Positions 1 through 11,535 are shown, counted from the stretch's first letter. The stretch: DNA of 64,000 nt from Phytophthora sp. 'mugwort' (GCA_033558025.1 JAUCEF010000004.1:3782001-3846000), one strand, 5' to 3'. Numbers and translations are program-made. Notes: generated from the letters alone by a model not told the origin.

Positions 1-830
1 TCGGTGGATGACTACGAGGACTTTCGATTCGATTCAATGTGTTGCTCTTCTGTATTTCTGAAGCACGATTTCGATATCTGCCTTGTGTGTGGTGGCCAAC
101 ATTCAATGCCAGAGCGCCGTCTCAAATGTACAAGCAAGACCTGTAGTGAGCTTGGGCCTGTCTGATTATCTGGAAGGTATTTACATGTTCAGCCCAGGAT
201 ACGTGGACAATATGGGTGATGAACATCGGCATATATGAGGTGTTGTCCCTTGCGTTACAGCTCATCTCGCGCGCATTACACCAGCCATCAAGGTGGTTTT
301 AGCAGAGCAAGACGAGATAGGAATTTCGCCGCGCCTCATGCTGCTGAATTTGAAAAAGCAGCACAGAACATCTGCACCTGGTTCAAGTCGTGGATTGCCC
401 AATCTAATGCAGATACGCAACGCACTCAGACATATACGCCGTGAGCAAGAACCTAAAAATTCGAGAAGCGCCATCCAACACTCATGCGGCTTCAGTGCTA
501 TCGCGCTGGCTTGGGGATTGATACAGCATTTCTATTTGGTGCAAAGTTGGATAGAGACGGATATGACTACATCGGGAATGGCTCAGATGAGGACCCTTTC
601 ATCATTGGAATTTCGTCCTTAGCCATGATCGATTCATGTTTGCGCTTCTCAACGGCTGACGCGTACTGCCAACTTCATGTCGATGCTACCTTTACGGTTA
701 GTGACATCGGGTATCCGGTAATAACTTGCTGGTTTACCGACAAGTAAAGAAGGTATCAAGTTGTAGCATTTTTTGTCGTTAGTGGAAACTCTGTTTGTTG
801 GCTGTTGTGCCAGAAAATCTGCAATGCACA
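1..830 (+). mobile_element. MULE (Mutator-like) transposase fragment, 5' end outside window
   Basis: The translated fragments match the layout of oomycete Mutator-like transposases. A Cys-rich segment near 36-165 (CLVCGG, CTSKTC) recalls the FLYWCH/zinc-finger N-terminus. At about 590-800 come DPFIIGISS, then HVDATFTVSDIGYPVITCWF and, after a stop, YQVVAFFVVSGNS, which is the first-Asp block of the MULE catalytic core. Reading needs several frame changes and passes through stops, so this is a dead remnant. The downstream catalytic residues and SWIM finger are not found next to it. The family call rests on motif recognition. Confidence 0.6.
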
Positions 831-2195
831 ATACAGACAACGACCGGCAAAAAAAAACCGACAGCAAAATACGGCACGAGAGAGTGGTACTCCTAAGTTT
901 GTATCGCGAAAAAATCAGATCTTTTTAGCCAATCAAAATTATGAAATGCTTGCGTATTTTCATGTAAAATGGCTGTTTGCTTCAGAGCCGAAACTATCAA
1001 AAGCATAAGATGCCCCATGGAGCGGCCCTAACTTTAGCTGCAATAAGTAGGTGTATAAGATGGTCAAGTACTTTTAAAAAAACACTATGGTTAAAGTTTA
1101 ACCCCAATATATCGGATTAGGGACAGAAGTCAATTCCACCTAACTTATTACTATTAGTAAAGACAGCACTTATCCATAAGAGCTGTCCTGGGCCAAATGC
1201 ATATGAAAATCGGCCGACAAGTGTATTTTTGTCCTTGTTACATAACTTGTGGAGCAGAATAACAACTTATTTGCTTTGTTTTTTTTGCACATTTAGGTCT
1301 GATTATGTGCACTACTGTTTTCTTGGGATCTGTCAAATCAGTTTTGAGCCTTTAAATTTGTTTTAGTTTTAACCAATCAGACGTCTTTATTCCGATGTGG
1401 TGTATTTTGCTGTCGTTTTCAAATCGGGTTCTTAACTACGGCGGATGGAGTTCATCAGGGTGCGTATTTGCCGGTCGTTGTCCCTAGTTTATATAAGCTT
1501 CAAATACCAAGTGGATACTGTAGCAATCTCCTTGTGAACGTGGGCCGCACCCGCCGGTCAGAGCACGCTGCGGAGTAGTACGATGCCTTGAGTTTACAAA
1601 TGAAACACTTCGCTGCACTCGATTGCCAGCTGAATGTGCACGAGCGTTCTGAGCGAGCTCAATGAAGGGCTTCAGAATGTGCGAGGCTTATGACGCACAT
1701 TTTGAGTCAGAAGTCTTATATCCAAAAGGCAGCAGCAACCAACATCACTTACCGACCCGTAGCCCTCTTCTGGGTCGAGGGTAGACCCTCGTGCCAAGCG
1801 GCGCGTAATGTACTCATTGCATGTGGGTTGTTGTGAGAGTTGCGAGATGCAGTTAGAAAAAACGAGTATATTCCATCGTGCAAGCAGCTCTAGAAATCGG
1901 TGGCGATTACTCCGAGTACAGATATGTGTCGAAATTTGAGTAATTACTATTTCTCAATAACAAAAAGAAGATAGGCATGGATAGCGTAGACAATCAACCC
2001 AAAGCTCGATGATTCAAGAGCCATCATAACGCCACGAGAACTATCGAGGACAAGGACCAAAGCGGCTAAGCACCCAGGAAAGTAGCTACAAATGGCATGG
2101 CTAAGCCCAGTTCGAGCTCTTGAGGAGGTGCTTGGGAACATACCAGGGGTTGCCTCCCAAGACTAGAAAGGCATAGGGGGGGTTGGAGAGAAGAT
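831..2195. other. AT-rich stretch without recognisable genes
   Basis: No supported coding region was found. The part around 1370-1430 resembles the right end of the pogo element near 27415-27465 (shared blocks AACCAATCA and GTATTTTGCT with similar spacing), so it is probably a transposon end fragment. The rest holds nothing I can name. Confidence 0.5.
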
Positions 2196-2429
2196 ATGAC
2201 GTTGAAACCGATACTGTTTAAGCCCTTATCACAGCCACAAGGGACAATATCGGAGGAGATGACGAAAAATTATAATAGGCGGACACTCATGGATTCGAGA
2301 GCAGAACGGGAAAGTGCAACGGGCAGGAAGTATCATCGAACCCGAGTATGCACGATAGCAGAGTTGGATATCCAGCGAACGGGAACTCGATGGAAGTCCA
2401 TCTACCGGAATAAGGAAGGCCTGCTGTGA

Positions 2430-3560
2430 TCTCGACATTAAGGCCTACGTTCAGATCTATGTATCGTGCATGAGGTACAAGTCGAAGACGGGACGCCAGT
2501 TCGGCAAGCTTCACCCGATTCCGTTACCACTTGTCTGCTAGAAAGTGGTTTCAACGGACTTCATCAGTCACCTGCCAGTGTCCGATGGTTTTGACGCTAT
2601 TATCGTGTAGTTGACAAGCTGTCTAAGCGACCTGTCTATTTTCTAACCCATACCACAGCAATAGCGGAAGGCACGGCCATGCTGTTCTTTAACCATGTCG
2701 TCCGGCACTAAGCCATTCCATCGACTATCATCTCGAATCGTGACCCAAAGTTCACGTCCAAATTTTGGACAGCGCTGGTTTAGCTGGATGAAGACTAAAT
2801 CAGCAATGACGACGGCTCACCAAGCACAGGCATGTCGGCAAACTCAACGTCAAAACAGGACACTCGAAGACTCAATGCGATGCGGCATGTCGTACCATAG
2901 CGACGACCGCAATGAACATCTGCCTATGATCGAGTATGCACACGCTACGCTTGTGTCTAGTTCCTCGAAGCTACCACCCTTCTTCGTCGATGCGTCTCGA
3001 TTCGTTCAGCATCGGCAAAAGGTGATCAAATTCTCGGGTAATAATTTGTTGGACGCACAAGCGGCTCAGAAGAAGTTCTACCGATAATCGCCGAGTAGAC
3101 AATCCGTTCAAGGTTGGTGACTTTGCGATACTCAACGCAGGGCTTGAATATCTCTCATGCGACTGCGGAAACAACGCTGCGTTCGCGCAAGTTTATTCCG
3201 AGATTCGTCGTCCCGTACACTTCCGTACAGCTTCAAGGTAACATAGCGCTGCTGGATTTGCCTGCAAACGTGAAGCACATCAGTCCACGCTTCAACGTCG
3301 ACAAGCTCAAGGCATACACCAGCAAACCGACAGCTTAAAGGAAGAGTGATTCCCAAGTCGACTCTTGCGAACTTCGACGACGAAGGCGAACCGCTGAGGT
3401 TCTGATGAAGAAATGCACTGCAATCGTCAACCTGAGTACCTCATGAAATGACACGGATTGTCGCAACAACAAAAACATGGGAACGCGAGCGAGGCATTAA
3501 ACATGTCAGCCACTGGCAGGAATTACTCAAGACCTTCGCCAGCGCACTCGGCCGGCTCGA
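2430..3560 (+). mobile_element. Ty3/gypsy retrotransposon fragment: integrase core, linker and chromodomain
   Basis: Joined over several frames, the translation gives an integrase zinc-binding tail (CMRYKSKTGR), the catalytic start VSTDFISHLPVSDGFDAIIV, then a second block with SNRDPKFTSKFW around 2700-2780. After it come FKVGDFAILNAG and a DLPANVKHISPRFNVDKLKAY linker near 3250-3320, typical of the gypsy integrase C-terminus. A chromodomain remnant follows at about 3450-3540 (TWERERGIKHVSHWQELL). Stops and frameshifts interrupt it repeatedly. No LTRs, protease or reverse transcriptase were recognised, so it is a 3' pol fragment. Confidence 0.75.
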
Positions 3561-3994
3561 GATTAGTGGAATTCTCCTTCGTAAAGGTTTACGGTACTGT
3601 TCATTGCATAGAGGGGCCACGGTACTTTCAGCTTCAACGTTGACGGCTTCAATGTTCAAGATACCGAGGCTCACTCAAGTGGGCTGGGTAATGATCCGCA
3701 GATACAAAAGCACAACAACACGCTATCATCAGTTGGATCCGCGCACAGAGAGCACAAGTCGTCACCTGCATACTCGCGACGATTGTGCAAGGACTCGCTA
3801 CGGTGAGCCACAGTCAACCGCGGCATGTTTCAAAACGCGCGCCGCCAGAGCCCCCTTAGGTAGACCGATAGCACAGCAAACAGATAAGCCAATTCAATTC
3901 AGTTTCCGATATACCTTCCCAACAACAAGTTTCATCACAAGTATTACACTATGATATACGGTACTGAAATGTCATAGACTGCGTAATTCCTGCT

Positions 3995-4190
3995 GAGCAG
4001 ATCACACGGTTGGGGGTCAGCTTGTCGAATTCGAAAGTGAGGAGTATTTAGAGAAGTTGGGCGTTTTTGGCTGGGAGATGTTTTATCGATACACTAAACC
4101 GGTATTGTACAGTACTGGTATTATTGTGAAAATATCATATTTAATTTTCCAATAACCAAATATTTTAGTTTACAATATCGCTACAATAGC
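3995..4190 (+). repeat. Copy 1 of a ~190 bp direct repeat (Harbinger-type end)
   Basis: This block is closely similar, in the same orientation, to 8945-9150. Shared stretches include TGTCGAATTCGAAAGTGAGG, AGAAGTTGGGCGTTTTT and TACTGGTATTATTGTGAAA. In the right-hand copy it forms the 5' end of a Harbinger-like transposase reading leftwards, so this copy is probably the broken-off end of a second element. Confidence 0.7.
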
Positions 4191-4217
4191 GGTTTTCAGT
4201 TAACCATTCTTTCAAAC

Positions 4218-4275
4218 GATGAGTCTAAGGAATGAGACTCATCACTTGAAGGAATGAGCCTCCGGAGGCTCATTC
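4218..4275. repeat. Two adjacent hairpins, one a perfect 24 bp palindrome
   Basis: Positions 4218-4226 and 4235-4243 are exact inverted repeats of 9 bp with an 8 bp loop. Directly after, 4252-4275 is a perfect palindrome with no loop (half-site GAATGAGCCTCC). Both stems contain ATGAG/CTCAT cores, so the two structures are related. They lie just beyond the direct-repeat block and before the Myb/SANT pseudogene, which suggests a transposon end or a protein-binding array. Confidence 0.8.
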
Positions 4276-4403
4276 TACGCGCTTTTTGGGGTTGCTAAGA
4301 GGCTCCCTCGTTCGCCAATCACAAACCTCCTCAAAGTGATTGCCTCATGTTTCAAAGGATATCGATTTTACTGAACCCCGCAGTTCACTTACAAAAGGAA
4401 ACC

Positions 4404-5285
4404 ATGCCTTCTCGGAAGCAAGCCAAGACGCGCGGGAAAGGGCCTCGAAGAAGAAGACCCTGATGCACCCGACGCGGGTTCAACTCGATGGCATAAACAC
4501 GTGGATAAAGCTAAATTAATATCTCGCCAGCTATCTCGGTGTATCAACGGCTGGAAAGGGCATAATCCATGGGCTGGTGTAACTAACCTGTCCAGGTTTG
4601 CGCGCATGGCATTGTTTACGACTACTCGAAGAGAACGACCATGCAGACCCACGACACAGGATGAAATGGGACAAGGAAACTTACCAAAGCCGCTGGAGCT
4701 CGCAGTTCAGACGGTACAAAACTACTCGTGCTCCCAAAATGAACAGACAGGATTCGGATCACCGACGAGATGATAATTGACGTCCGGATTGAAGACTTGG
4801 TTGAAAACGCGTGCCCATTTTACGAGCGAATGGAGGCTATATTTTCGAAGCAGGCGTACGTCGACCAGTGTCTCAACTGCATGCACCATATCTCAGTGAC
4901 GATGGTGACATTGAGGCAGATATTAAAGACGAGTGCTTCAGAGCGCCCCTTTCCGGAACGCATGAACGCGATACAGATTACCATGAGTTTTTTTTCGGAT
5001 TATCGTGAGAGGATGGAGGCTGGTGGCAACAGCGATAGTGATGAGATTGCCTTTAGCTTTAGTGGAGAAGCTGGAATTGACGGATTGGCTACGGTTGACA
5101 ATGAAATCGTTGCCGAGGCAATTTCCAACTCGGCTGCAATAACGTTTTGCAGGAAGATCCGAGAAGCCCCAAAAGGCGTTCTGAAGACGTTGCTCCAACG
5201 ACTATCACTTCAGTTCGTCGATCACTCAGCGATCTGCTCAATGCTAGCAACCGGCCGATTTATTTTGGGCTCCCACGGCAAATGA
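4404..5285 (+). pseudogene. Myb/SANT-like DNA-binding protein remnant, probably a transposon accessory gene
   Basis: A start at 4404 reads MPSRKQAKTRGKG and then needs a frame change to continue as DPDAPDAGSTRW...DKAKLISRQLSRCINGWKG, resembling the helix of oomycete Myb/SANT-like proteins. Further on come WDKETYQSRW and an open stretch at 4770-5285 beginning DEMIIDVRIEDLVENA..FYERMEAIF, a familiar continuation of this family. At least two frameshifts break it. PIF/Harbinger elements often carry such a Myb-like gene beside the transposase, and a Harbinger-like transposase lies at 7500-9042, but the pairing is inferred. Confidence 0.55.
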
Positions 5286-5757
5286 ACCGATTTATCAACC
5301 GCGCCTAGTTTATCGAGTTCCGACCAACGTCTTGACAGCAAAGAACCGAAAGGGGGTTCGCCATAGAGAGTTCGCTCCATCTTGACTGCCTCGGCCGCAC
5401 GCACAACGTCGTCTAAAGCTACCGGTTCCAGGACCGGTGTTGCCTCCTCAAATGCAGCCACATCAAGGGCTTCAGCTACTATGAAGGCTGCAGTAGCAAC
5501 AACGGCTGCTGCTAAAGATGCGTAAAAGGCCCAGACTTTGAAACGTAAGGATTTGACGCGGTGTTATACGGACAACGACATACAAAGCCGGCAACAGGCA
5601 CAGACACAGCAGGAACTCCATACAAAATATAAAATAATTTTAGCGAATCAGGGTTCGAGAATGTTCAATTATTTAGCGAATCCAGCAAAGAACAAAATCG
5701 GGTGGACGGCGTAAAATGCGCCGCCTGCCGAGCTAAAACTAAGCGCGCACTTCCTCA

Positions 5758-7140
5758 ATGACGCGAAAGCAGCGGCGCTACACGATAAAAGAAAAGCGCG
5801 AAGGCGCGCTGCTCACCGCCCAAGTTGGAGTTGACGAAGCAGCGCGCCAGCTCAAGCGGCCACGCGGCACAATTTTCGGGTGGTGGAAGCAGGCTGACCG
5901 CCTGCCTTTCGTGGCAAAGCTCGATCGCCGTCGCCGAAGGGGCAGGGGCGCAAGGAAATATTTCCTAGTGTCTCAGCCCTTGTGACGTTCATGAAAGATA
6001 GACGCAGAGAAGGTAGGTATGTTGACATTGATAACTAATAGGGACTATTTTAACATATATATTTACTTTGTTATACTTTATGCTATTTAGGCCCTTTCAG
6101 CGCATTCAAAGATCGATTACATGTGGCTGCTGGAGCCGAACTGGTGTGCGAGGTACATGGAAGAGCACAAAAGCCCTGAGATTATTTTGGTGCTGAAACC
6201 TTCGTGTTTACGAATTAATTATTGTTTTAATTTGATTTTAGTTTTGTTTTGGCGTTGTGTAGCTATGACTTTTCGGCGCAAAAGCCCCAAGAAGCCGAAA
6301 TGCCGACTGCAAGCTGGAGAAGCGAGCGGAGTTTTGTCTAAAGTTTTGGAAGGAGTACGGTATATGGAGCCATATAGAGATTAATTAGTGTCGACGAAAC
6401 TGCAATCAATTTTGACATGCCGCCGTCTCGCTTTTGGGCTCTCAAAGGGTGCAAGGATCCCGCTCGAATTGCTAAGATGATGAAGCACACTGGCAGAATA
6501 ACAGCAGTGCTTACACTTCGCGGTGGAGATACGTTTAAATGTTTTTTTATTGATGCCGAAACTTATAATATGTAAGTTTTGGCATCAATAAAAGCGTTTT
6601 TATATTATATTCCTCCGACTAATTACTTCGTTTGTGTTGTTACAAGTAAAAAACTTCCGATTCTCTTAATTTTCTTGGGAAGCTCGGTGGGGCATCGAAC
6701 GCCTTGACTTGCCCCATTACCGGCCTGGCACTACTACACCGTACAGGAGAACGCGTGGATTGGACGCAGTTGGTTGGCAATTTTATGTAAAACAATTGTT
6801 TAAATATGAAATTGACGGCCCCGCTGCCCTCCTCCTCGATAATTTTGACTCCCACGTACCTGAGGACGGTCAGCGGGTCGTCGTCGAGGAAGCAAACGCT
6901 ACGGTGGTCCCTTTTCCACCTAATACGACAGCGGTTTGTCAACTGCTGGACGTCGGCGTGATGGGGCCACTAAAGTCGAAAATCCGATCTAAGTTTCGCG
7001 GGATTACCGGAGGCACTGTCAGAGAGAAGCGCATCCGTGCCATTAAGTCGACCATTGCTGCTTGGGACGAGTTATCTGAGACAACCGTAACTCGCAGCTT
7101 TGAGAAAGCAATTCCTAGGTATCCGGAGGTAACGGTCTGA
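5758..7140 (+). mobile_element. pogo/Tigger-type transposase, degenerate and interrupted
   Basis: The start at 5758 encodes an N-terminal helix-turn-helix (RRYTIKEKREGALLTAQVGV..AARQLKRPRGTIFGWWKQ). A DDE block begins at about 6388 (VDETAINFDMPPSRFWALKG, then HTGRITAVLTLRGG). The open stretch 6709-7140 continues with QFYVKQL, LLLDNFDSHV and PFPPNTTAVCQLLDVGVMGPLK, the second-Asp and third-acid region of DDE_1 transposases. About 150 bp near 6535-6680 are inserted where the coding sequence should be continuous, and other frameshifts occur. It sits between the Myb/SANT remnant and the Harbinger transposase, so it probably inserted into a Harbinger element. Confidence 0.75.
6545..6593. repeat. 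Foldback element inside the pogo transposase
   Basis: Arms 6545-6565 and 6573-6593 form a 21 bp inverted repeat with one mismatch (G opposite A) and a 7 bp loop. It falls in sequence that interrupts the transposase catalytic domain, so it is best read as a small MITE or foldback insertion. Confidence 0.75.
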
Positions 7141-7499
7141 TAATAGCACGTTTTTTACACACCACACGGAAAATATCAGATTTGTTTTGCACAAACAGTA
7201 GTATAATCGGCCAATCCTCTCTCTGCCGGGTTTTATTGTCTTATTCGACAGCGAGGCACTTCACTATGGAGGATACCATTTAGCCATGCCGGCTTTGTAT
7301 GTTGTTGTCTGTAGAGGAGCCGAGAAAAACGAGACGCTCCGGAGCAAAACGAGCGAAGCTGACTATAGCTTCACAGGAAAAGCATTCGAAGCAACGATGA
7401 CATCCTACAAAAGGATCTGGACGATCAGTCTGGAACACGACATCAAGCGAGACTGAGTGTGAAGAGGAGCGCCAACAAATGCGTCGGGAAAAACGCGAT

Positions 7500-9042
7500 G
7501 AAGAACGTCGTAAGATGGCTGTTGTACTGATACTCACCTGAAAATCTCGTGAGGAGGAGGCAGAACTTGCGGATCCGTTCCTTCCTAGCTACTACGCAGC
7601 GCATTCTTGATGCGCTCACGCTTCGCTGCTTTGTGACTGGCGTCAACGTTAATGCCTGTGTCGCCATCGTCGTCTTGATCACGCGCCGTACATTCCACAT
7701 GCCAAAATTTGTGTTTTTGACAAAGCGAAATCTTCTTTGCGTTTGATCTGAGTGTGAATCCCTTTTAGCGACATCCAGCGTTTCTTAAGAAACCCAATGC
7801 AGTTTTCGTTTTTGACGCGTGCCGATGAGATGACTTCGTTGTAGAATGCGTTTTCGGCTTGCAAAGCCGCCGGTAGCTTATCAGACGCGTGCTGAGCACA
7901 CAACTCTATTCGGAATGAGAGCTGCCCGGAAAGAACCGCTCTGAAAGTTGAGCTACTGTTTTTTTCTCGAAAAGACTGTCACAGCAAGATCCCGACCAGG
8001 CTGTGTACACGAGAAGGATACCTTGTCCTCGTTTGCAGATGCTTTGCACGTTAAAGTGGTAGCGACACTTTCGATCATAGCGCAAGGCACCGTCGATGTG
8101 TGGTTCTTGGTCTAGTTTCACGTGCGTTCCGTCCATGAAGCACACAACACCTTCAGTTAATCGAAATCGCTCTTCATGAAACACAGAGGACTTTGATCGC
8201 TTCTGTCGACTCGGCCACGCCACGAAACCTGTGTAATACCGCAGCAGTGCTATTTGCACTCGGCGTACGTAGATTGAAACCGTTCCGGCACCACTACCAT
8301 AGCTCCGCACGAAATGGACGATGGAAGGTCCATTACCGTACGCCCCATACCCCCATACCGTTCCAGGATGGCGGCAAGACATCTTGCAGGGTTTCTACTT
8401 CCGGCCGCTCCTCGATCGAAAAACAACCCGGTCACGAATCAACTCAAGCATCACATTGAAGGTGTTCCTTAAAACGCTGGTAAATGCGCGAATAACCGCA
8501 TCTCCGAGCGTGGGCAACAAGCTGATGTGCCGTCGATCTCACGTCATTCTTGCGCGGCACCGAGTAGCGACAGAGTCCAGCGCATACCTCAACCTGACGA
8601 GATCTGAAAGAAGTTCGCTGTCAGCAGCAACTTCTCATCGCTTTCCACTTGACTGGGCTCCCATAGCTGCCGGGTCATCGCTAGCTGTAAGATGACGTTG
8701 ACCACTTATGCAACCGGCCGATTCCGCTCGACAACCAACAGAAGCCACTGGTAACAATACTTTGCCACCTTGGACATGAAGCCGAGATTTGAAAGAGGTG
8801 TCGGATGCCACTGAAGCGTGGTAGCTCCACTCAAAGTCAGGATGAGCGGAGTGGGACAACGGGTTGCTGTAGCCGAACCCAGCTTTTGATTTCGCGATAC
8901 ATCGCAAAACTGGCTGTAAAGTCACCTTTGCCCTGCCGACAAAAATGAAAGAGCAGATCTCACGTTTAGGGGGCATCTTGTCGAATTCGAAAGTGAGGAG
9001 TATTAAGAGAAGTTGGGCGTTTTTTTTTGGCGGGGGTAGCAA
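7500..9042 (-). mobile_element. PIF/Harbinger-like DDE transposase remnant
   Basis: Read leftwards, the N-terminal part starts near 8988 (MPPKREICSFIFVGRAKVTL). The catalytic region 8382-7906 contains GFVAWPSRQKR, CFMDGTHVKL (first Asp), YDRKCRYHFNVQSIC and VYTAWSGSCCDS (second Asp region), all typical of HARBI1-type nucleases. After a frame break, 7903-7680 continues with LPAALQAENAFYNEVISSARVKNENCIGFLKKRWMSLK, the terminal acid block. An Asp-rich tail follows to about 7500. Frameshifts near 7900 and 8430 make it nonfunctional. On the other strand, 7240-7540 may be a charged tail (EERQQMRREKRDEERRK) of a partner gene. Confidence 0.7.
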
Positions 9043-9150
9043 TAAGCTAAACCAGTGTTGTACTGGTATTATTGTGAAATATTATATTTACTCGACGAAC
9101 AATAATCAAATATTTTTGTGGACAACACCGGTACAATAATAACGGTATAA
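8945..9150 (+). repeat. Copy 2 of the ~190 bp direct repeat
   Basis: Same orientation as 3995-4190 with scattered substitutions and small indels. Here it covers the start of the Harbinger-like transposase on the minus strand plus its upstream flank, giving the likely outer end of that element near 9150. Confidence 0.7.
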
Positions 9151-10083
9151 TATTTGCACAAGAAGAGGCTATTTTCATTCTTAGACTATTTAGACCTTGA
9201 GATCTCCCAGGTTTTCAAACCTACTTACTTCTGAAACGTTGGTTGCTCCGCAAACTCTAAGATTGTCGAGACGTCACGTAGGTGAAACCATCCGCTGTTT
9301 ATCTAACAAATGAGATGGGAATGAAACCCAGTTATGTGTATTGAGTACGTCCTCCTGGTTAATTGTCATTAAGGAATAGTATCCTTGTTAAATAGCTATG
9401 AAAAACAACCGTTCTGAGTTTGAGGATTACTACGTGCGACGACGACCCGAGACGCAAGCACAACAATAGGGAGCACGACACACATTCTGACCGGCGACGC
9501 TGACGATGGTAGGCTCTTAATGCTTACTTCGTAGCATTGACTGATCGCCTGGACCTCCCGCAATCAGCCTCTTTAAAACGTTCTTGCAGCTAAGCGGCCT
9601 CTTCACCCATGTCGCTGAGCGAATGCGTCCAAGCTGTACCGTTGAAAACAGCCTGCCCGAACATTGCTTGCTCGCCAGGGTTTTTCGGCGGTCCGAGCTG
9701 ATGGATAACACAGGAAGCAGCTTTAACGCCATCGTCTATGATCTCCGCCGAGAACTATCGAGACGAGCACTTGCCGATCGCCCTTGCCGATCCAATTAAC
9801 GCTGCTGGCGCAAAAGACCGGACGTTTTGGTGCTTGGAGTGTGCATGACGCACCTTCAGCAACGCGGCTACATGTAATATCCCAACCTTCCACATGTCTC
9901 ATATACATTCCTATTGGCTAATAACACGTTTACGCTCGTTCTACTCGCTGAATATCCCGAATCCTTCTGACTAGAATGTGAACCTCGGACCACCGGCTCA
10001 ATTCACCATCCTTGCCAGCGACAATCAACCACTTCCGAGCCTCACGTCAAAGGCCCAAGACCGTCTCAAGCCGCTGTTCTAAG
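9151..10083. other. Intergenic stretch, no gene seen
   Basis: Only short unrelated reading frames are present and none shows a recognisable domain. The last part is the upstream region of the intronless pyruvate carrier gene. Confidence 0.5.
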
Positions 10084-10464
10084 ATGCTGCCGTCCATCGT
10101 CCCGCGCCTCCAGCAGAAGGTCATGGAGCACCAGATCGTCGCTAACAGCCCCAAGCTCGCGGCCATGCTGGGCCACCCGGCCGGCCCTTTCACCGTGCAC
10201 TTCTGGGCGCCCACCATCAAGTGGGCCATCTCCATCGCCAACGTTGCGGATATGCGGCGCTCGCCCGAGCACATCTCGGTCGCCCAGCAGACGGCAGTGA
10301 CGGCCACGGGCCTCATCTGGTCCCGCTACAGTATGGTCATTACTCCCAAGAACTGGAACCTCTTCGCCGTCAACGTCTTCATGGCCAGCACGGGCCTTGT
10401 GCAGTTCTACCGCAAATTTACGTATGACCCTAAGAAGACGGAGGAAATCGCCACATCGAGTTAA
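10084..10464 (+). CDS. MPC2: Mitochondrial pyruvate carrier 2-type protein, intronless copy
   Basis: The 126-residue product belongs to the MPC family, whose MPC1/MPC2 heterodimer imports pyruvate through the inner mitochondrial membrane. The MPC2 signature is clear: HFWAPTIKWAISIANVADM, AQQTAVTATGLIWSRYSMVI and PKNWNLFAVNVFM, covering the predicted membrane helices at about residues 38-110. The length is usual for the family. The start at 10084 (MLPSIVPR) is chosen because two paralogues at 27.9 and 29.2 kb begin the same way. Unlike them this copy has no intron, although it spans the same conserved PFT/VHF junction, which suggests intron loss or retroposition. An MPC1-type partner is not in the window. 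Confidence 0.93.
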   Translation: MLPSIVPRLQQKVMEHQIVANSPKLAAMLGHPAGPFTVHFWAPTIKWAISIANVADMRRSPEHISVAQQTAVTATGLIWSRYSMVITPKNWNLFAVNVFMASTGLVQFYRKFTYDPKKTEEIATSS

Positions 10465-11199
10465 ATCTAGCATCCATCTACAGTACTTACCTACGACCCA
10501 TTCATCTTATCGCTAACGTCGCTGTCTGTTGGCTGGTGCTCTCTCATACGAACTGTAGGGGGACGAGTTCGTTAAATGATCTAATTGAAGGAGTTTTGTG
10601 ATAGCTTTTTTGCTTTGGATTTGCGTACTGTGCGCTTCGACTTCTGATGATACAGAGACATGTCGTTCCAAGCCGTTGCTACTGAGCTTCTCCGTCTGGG
10701 AACGCAGACGTCGCGAACCAGCTAGATGGGACGAGGAAGTTTAACTTACCCTGATGGTAATTATATGTACTAAAGTACCAGATTTAGTCGCGACACCACG
10801 GTTTCTTGCTAATGCTACGTCCCGTTTAGTAATATGGTGCCGTTATGGCTGGGATGAGAATGCGGCGACGACAATCGACTGAAGGATCGTTTGGAGAAAA
10901 TGAGAGGCGAGGACGTTATGCTGCACAGTCTACCATAAGGTGGGCTCTCTCAAAGACGCTGCGCTGCACGTAGACATGAGCTCAAGATATCTTCCTCTCA
11001 GTAGATCGAGCTATCCTTAGCTGCCACCGTGTTCTTACCTGCTTTTTAATCACGAGTGCAGCAACCTAATTTCACGTTCGCGACCATGTTGTGGATCGAG
11101 CAGCGCCATTTTCCTTCCAGCCGACGAGGACGTAAGTGAAGTTTGGAGTCCAATCAAAAGCGTTGTTCAATTGGTCACAAGCGCTGTCGAGTCAAACGA
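10465..11199. other. Intergenic stretch
   Basis: No coding region was recognised. A block near 10900 (GAGAGGCGAGGAC) recurs at about 11709, so part of this DNA was duplicated together with the small paralogous genes that follow. Confidence 0.45.
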
Positions 11200-11535
11200 A
11201 TGGTCAAGAAGCTCCCGCGTCTGTGGAAGATCGTGATGATGACACTGTTAGCGCTCTGGGGCTTGGCGGATGGCCCAGAACTTGTGACAAGTAAAATACT
11301 GACTAACTCCAAACAATTTTACCGAGACGGGAAGATGGCTGCCACAGCGAAGCAGTCGTATCGAGACGCGAAAATGCGCCAGGATGCGGATCGGCGCGCT
11401 GCAGAAACCCTGCGGCAGCAAATACTCGCGGCCACAGCAGCCAAGTTCGACGAGAGGTACCGCCGAGACCCAAACCAGGACTTGAATGGCTGGTGGAATC
11501 GGCGATACCGCAAGACCCCAATTATTCTTAATTAG
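11200..11535 (+). CDS. Small protein of unknown function, tandem paralogue 1
   Basis: The 111-residue product starts MVKKLPRLWKIVMMTLLALW, a basic start followed by a hydrophobic run that could be a signal peptide or membrane anchor. The remainder is hydrophilic and rich in Arg, Gln and Ala: two copies of a YRD(A/G)KM unit, then QDADRRA, QQIL, AAKFDERY and a C-terminal NRRYRK. The gene 0.5 kb downstream shares the start, QDADRRA, QQIL and WNRRYR, which argues that both are real and arose by tandem duplication. No RxLR motif or known domain was seen. The upstream in-frame Met is ignored because the paralogue starts at MVKKLPR. Confidence 0.55.
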   Translation: MVKKLPRLWKIVMMTLLALWGLADGPELVTSKILTNSKQFYRDGKMAATAKQSYRDAKMRQDADRRAAETLRQQILAATAAKFDERYRRDPNQDLNGWWNRRYRKTPIILN

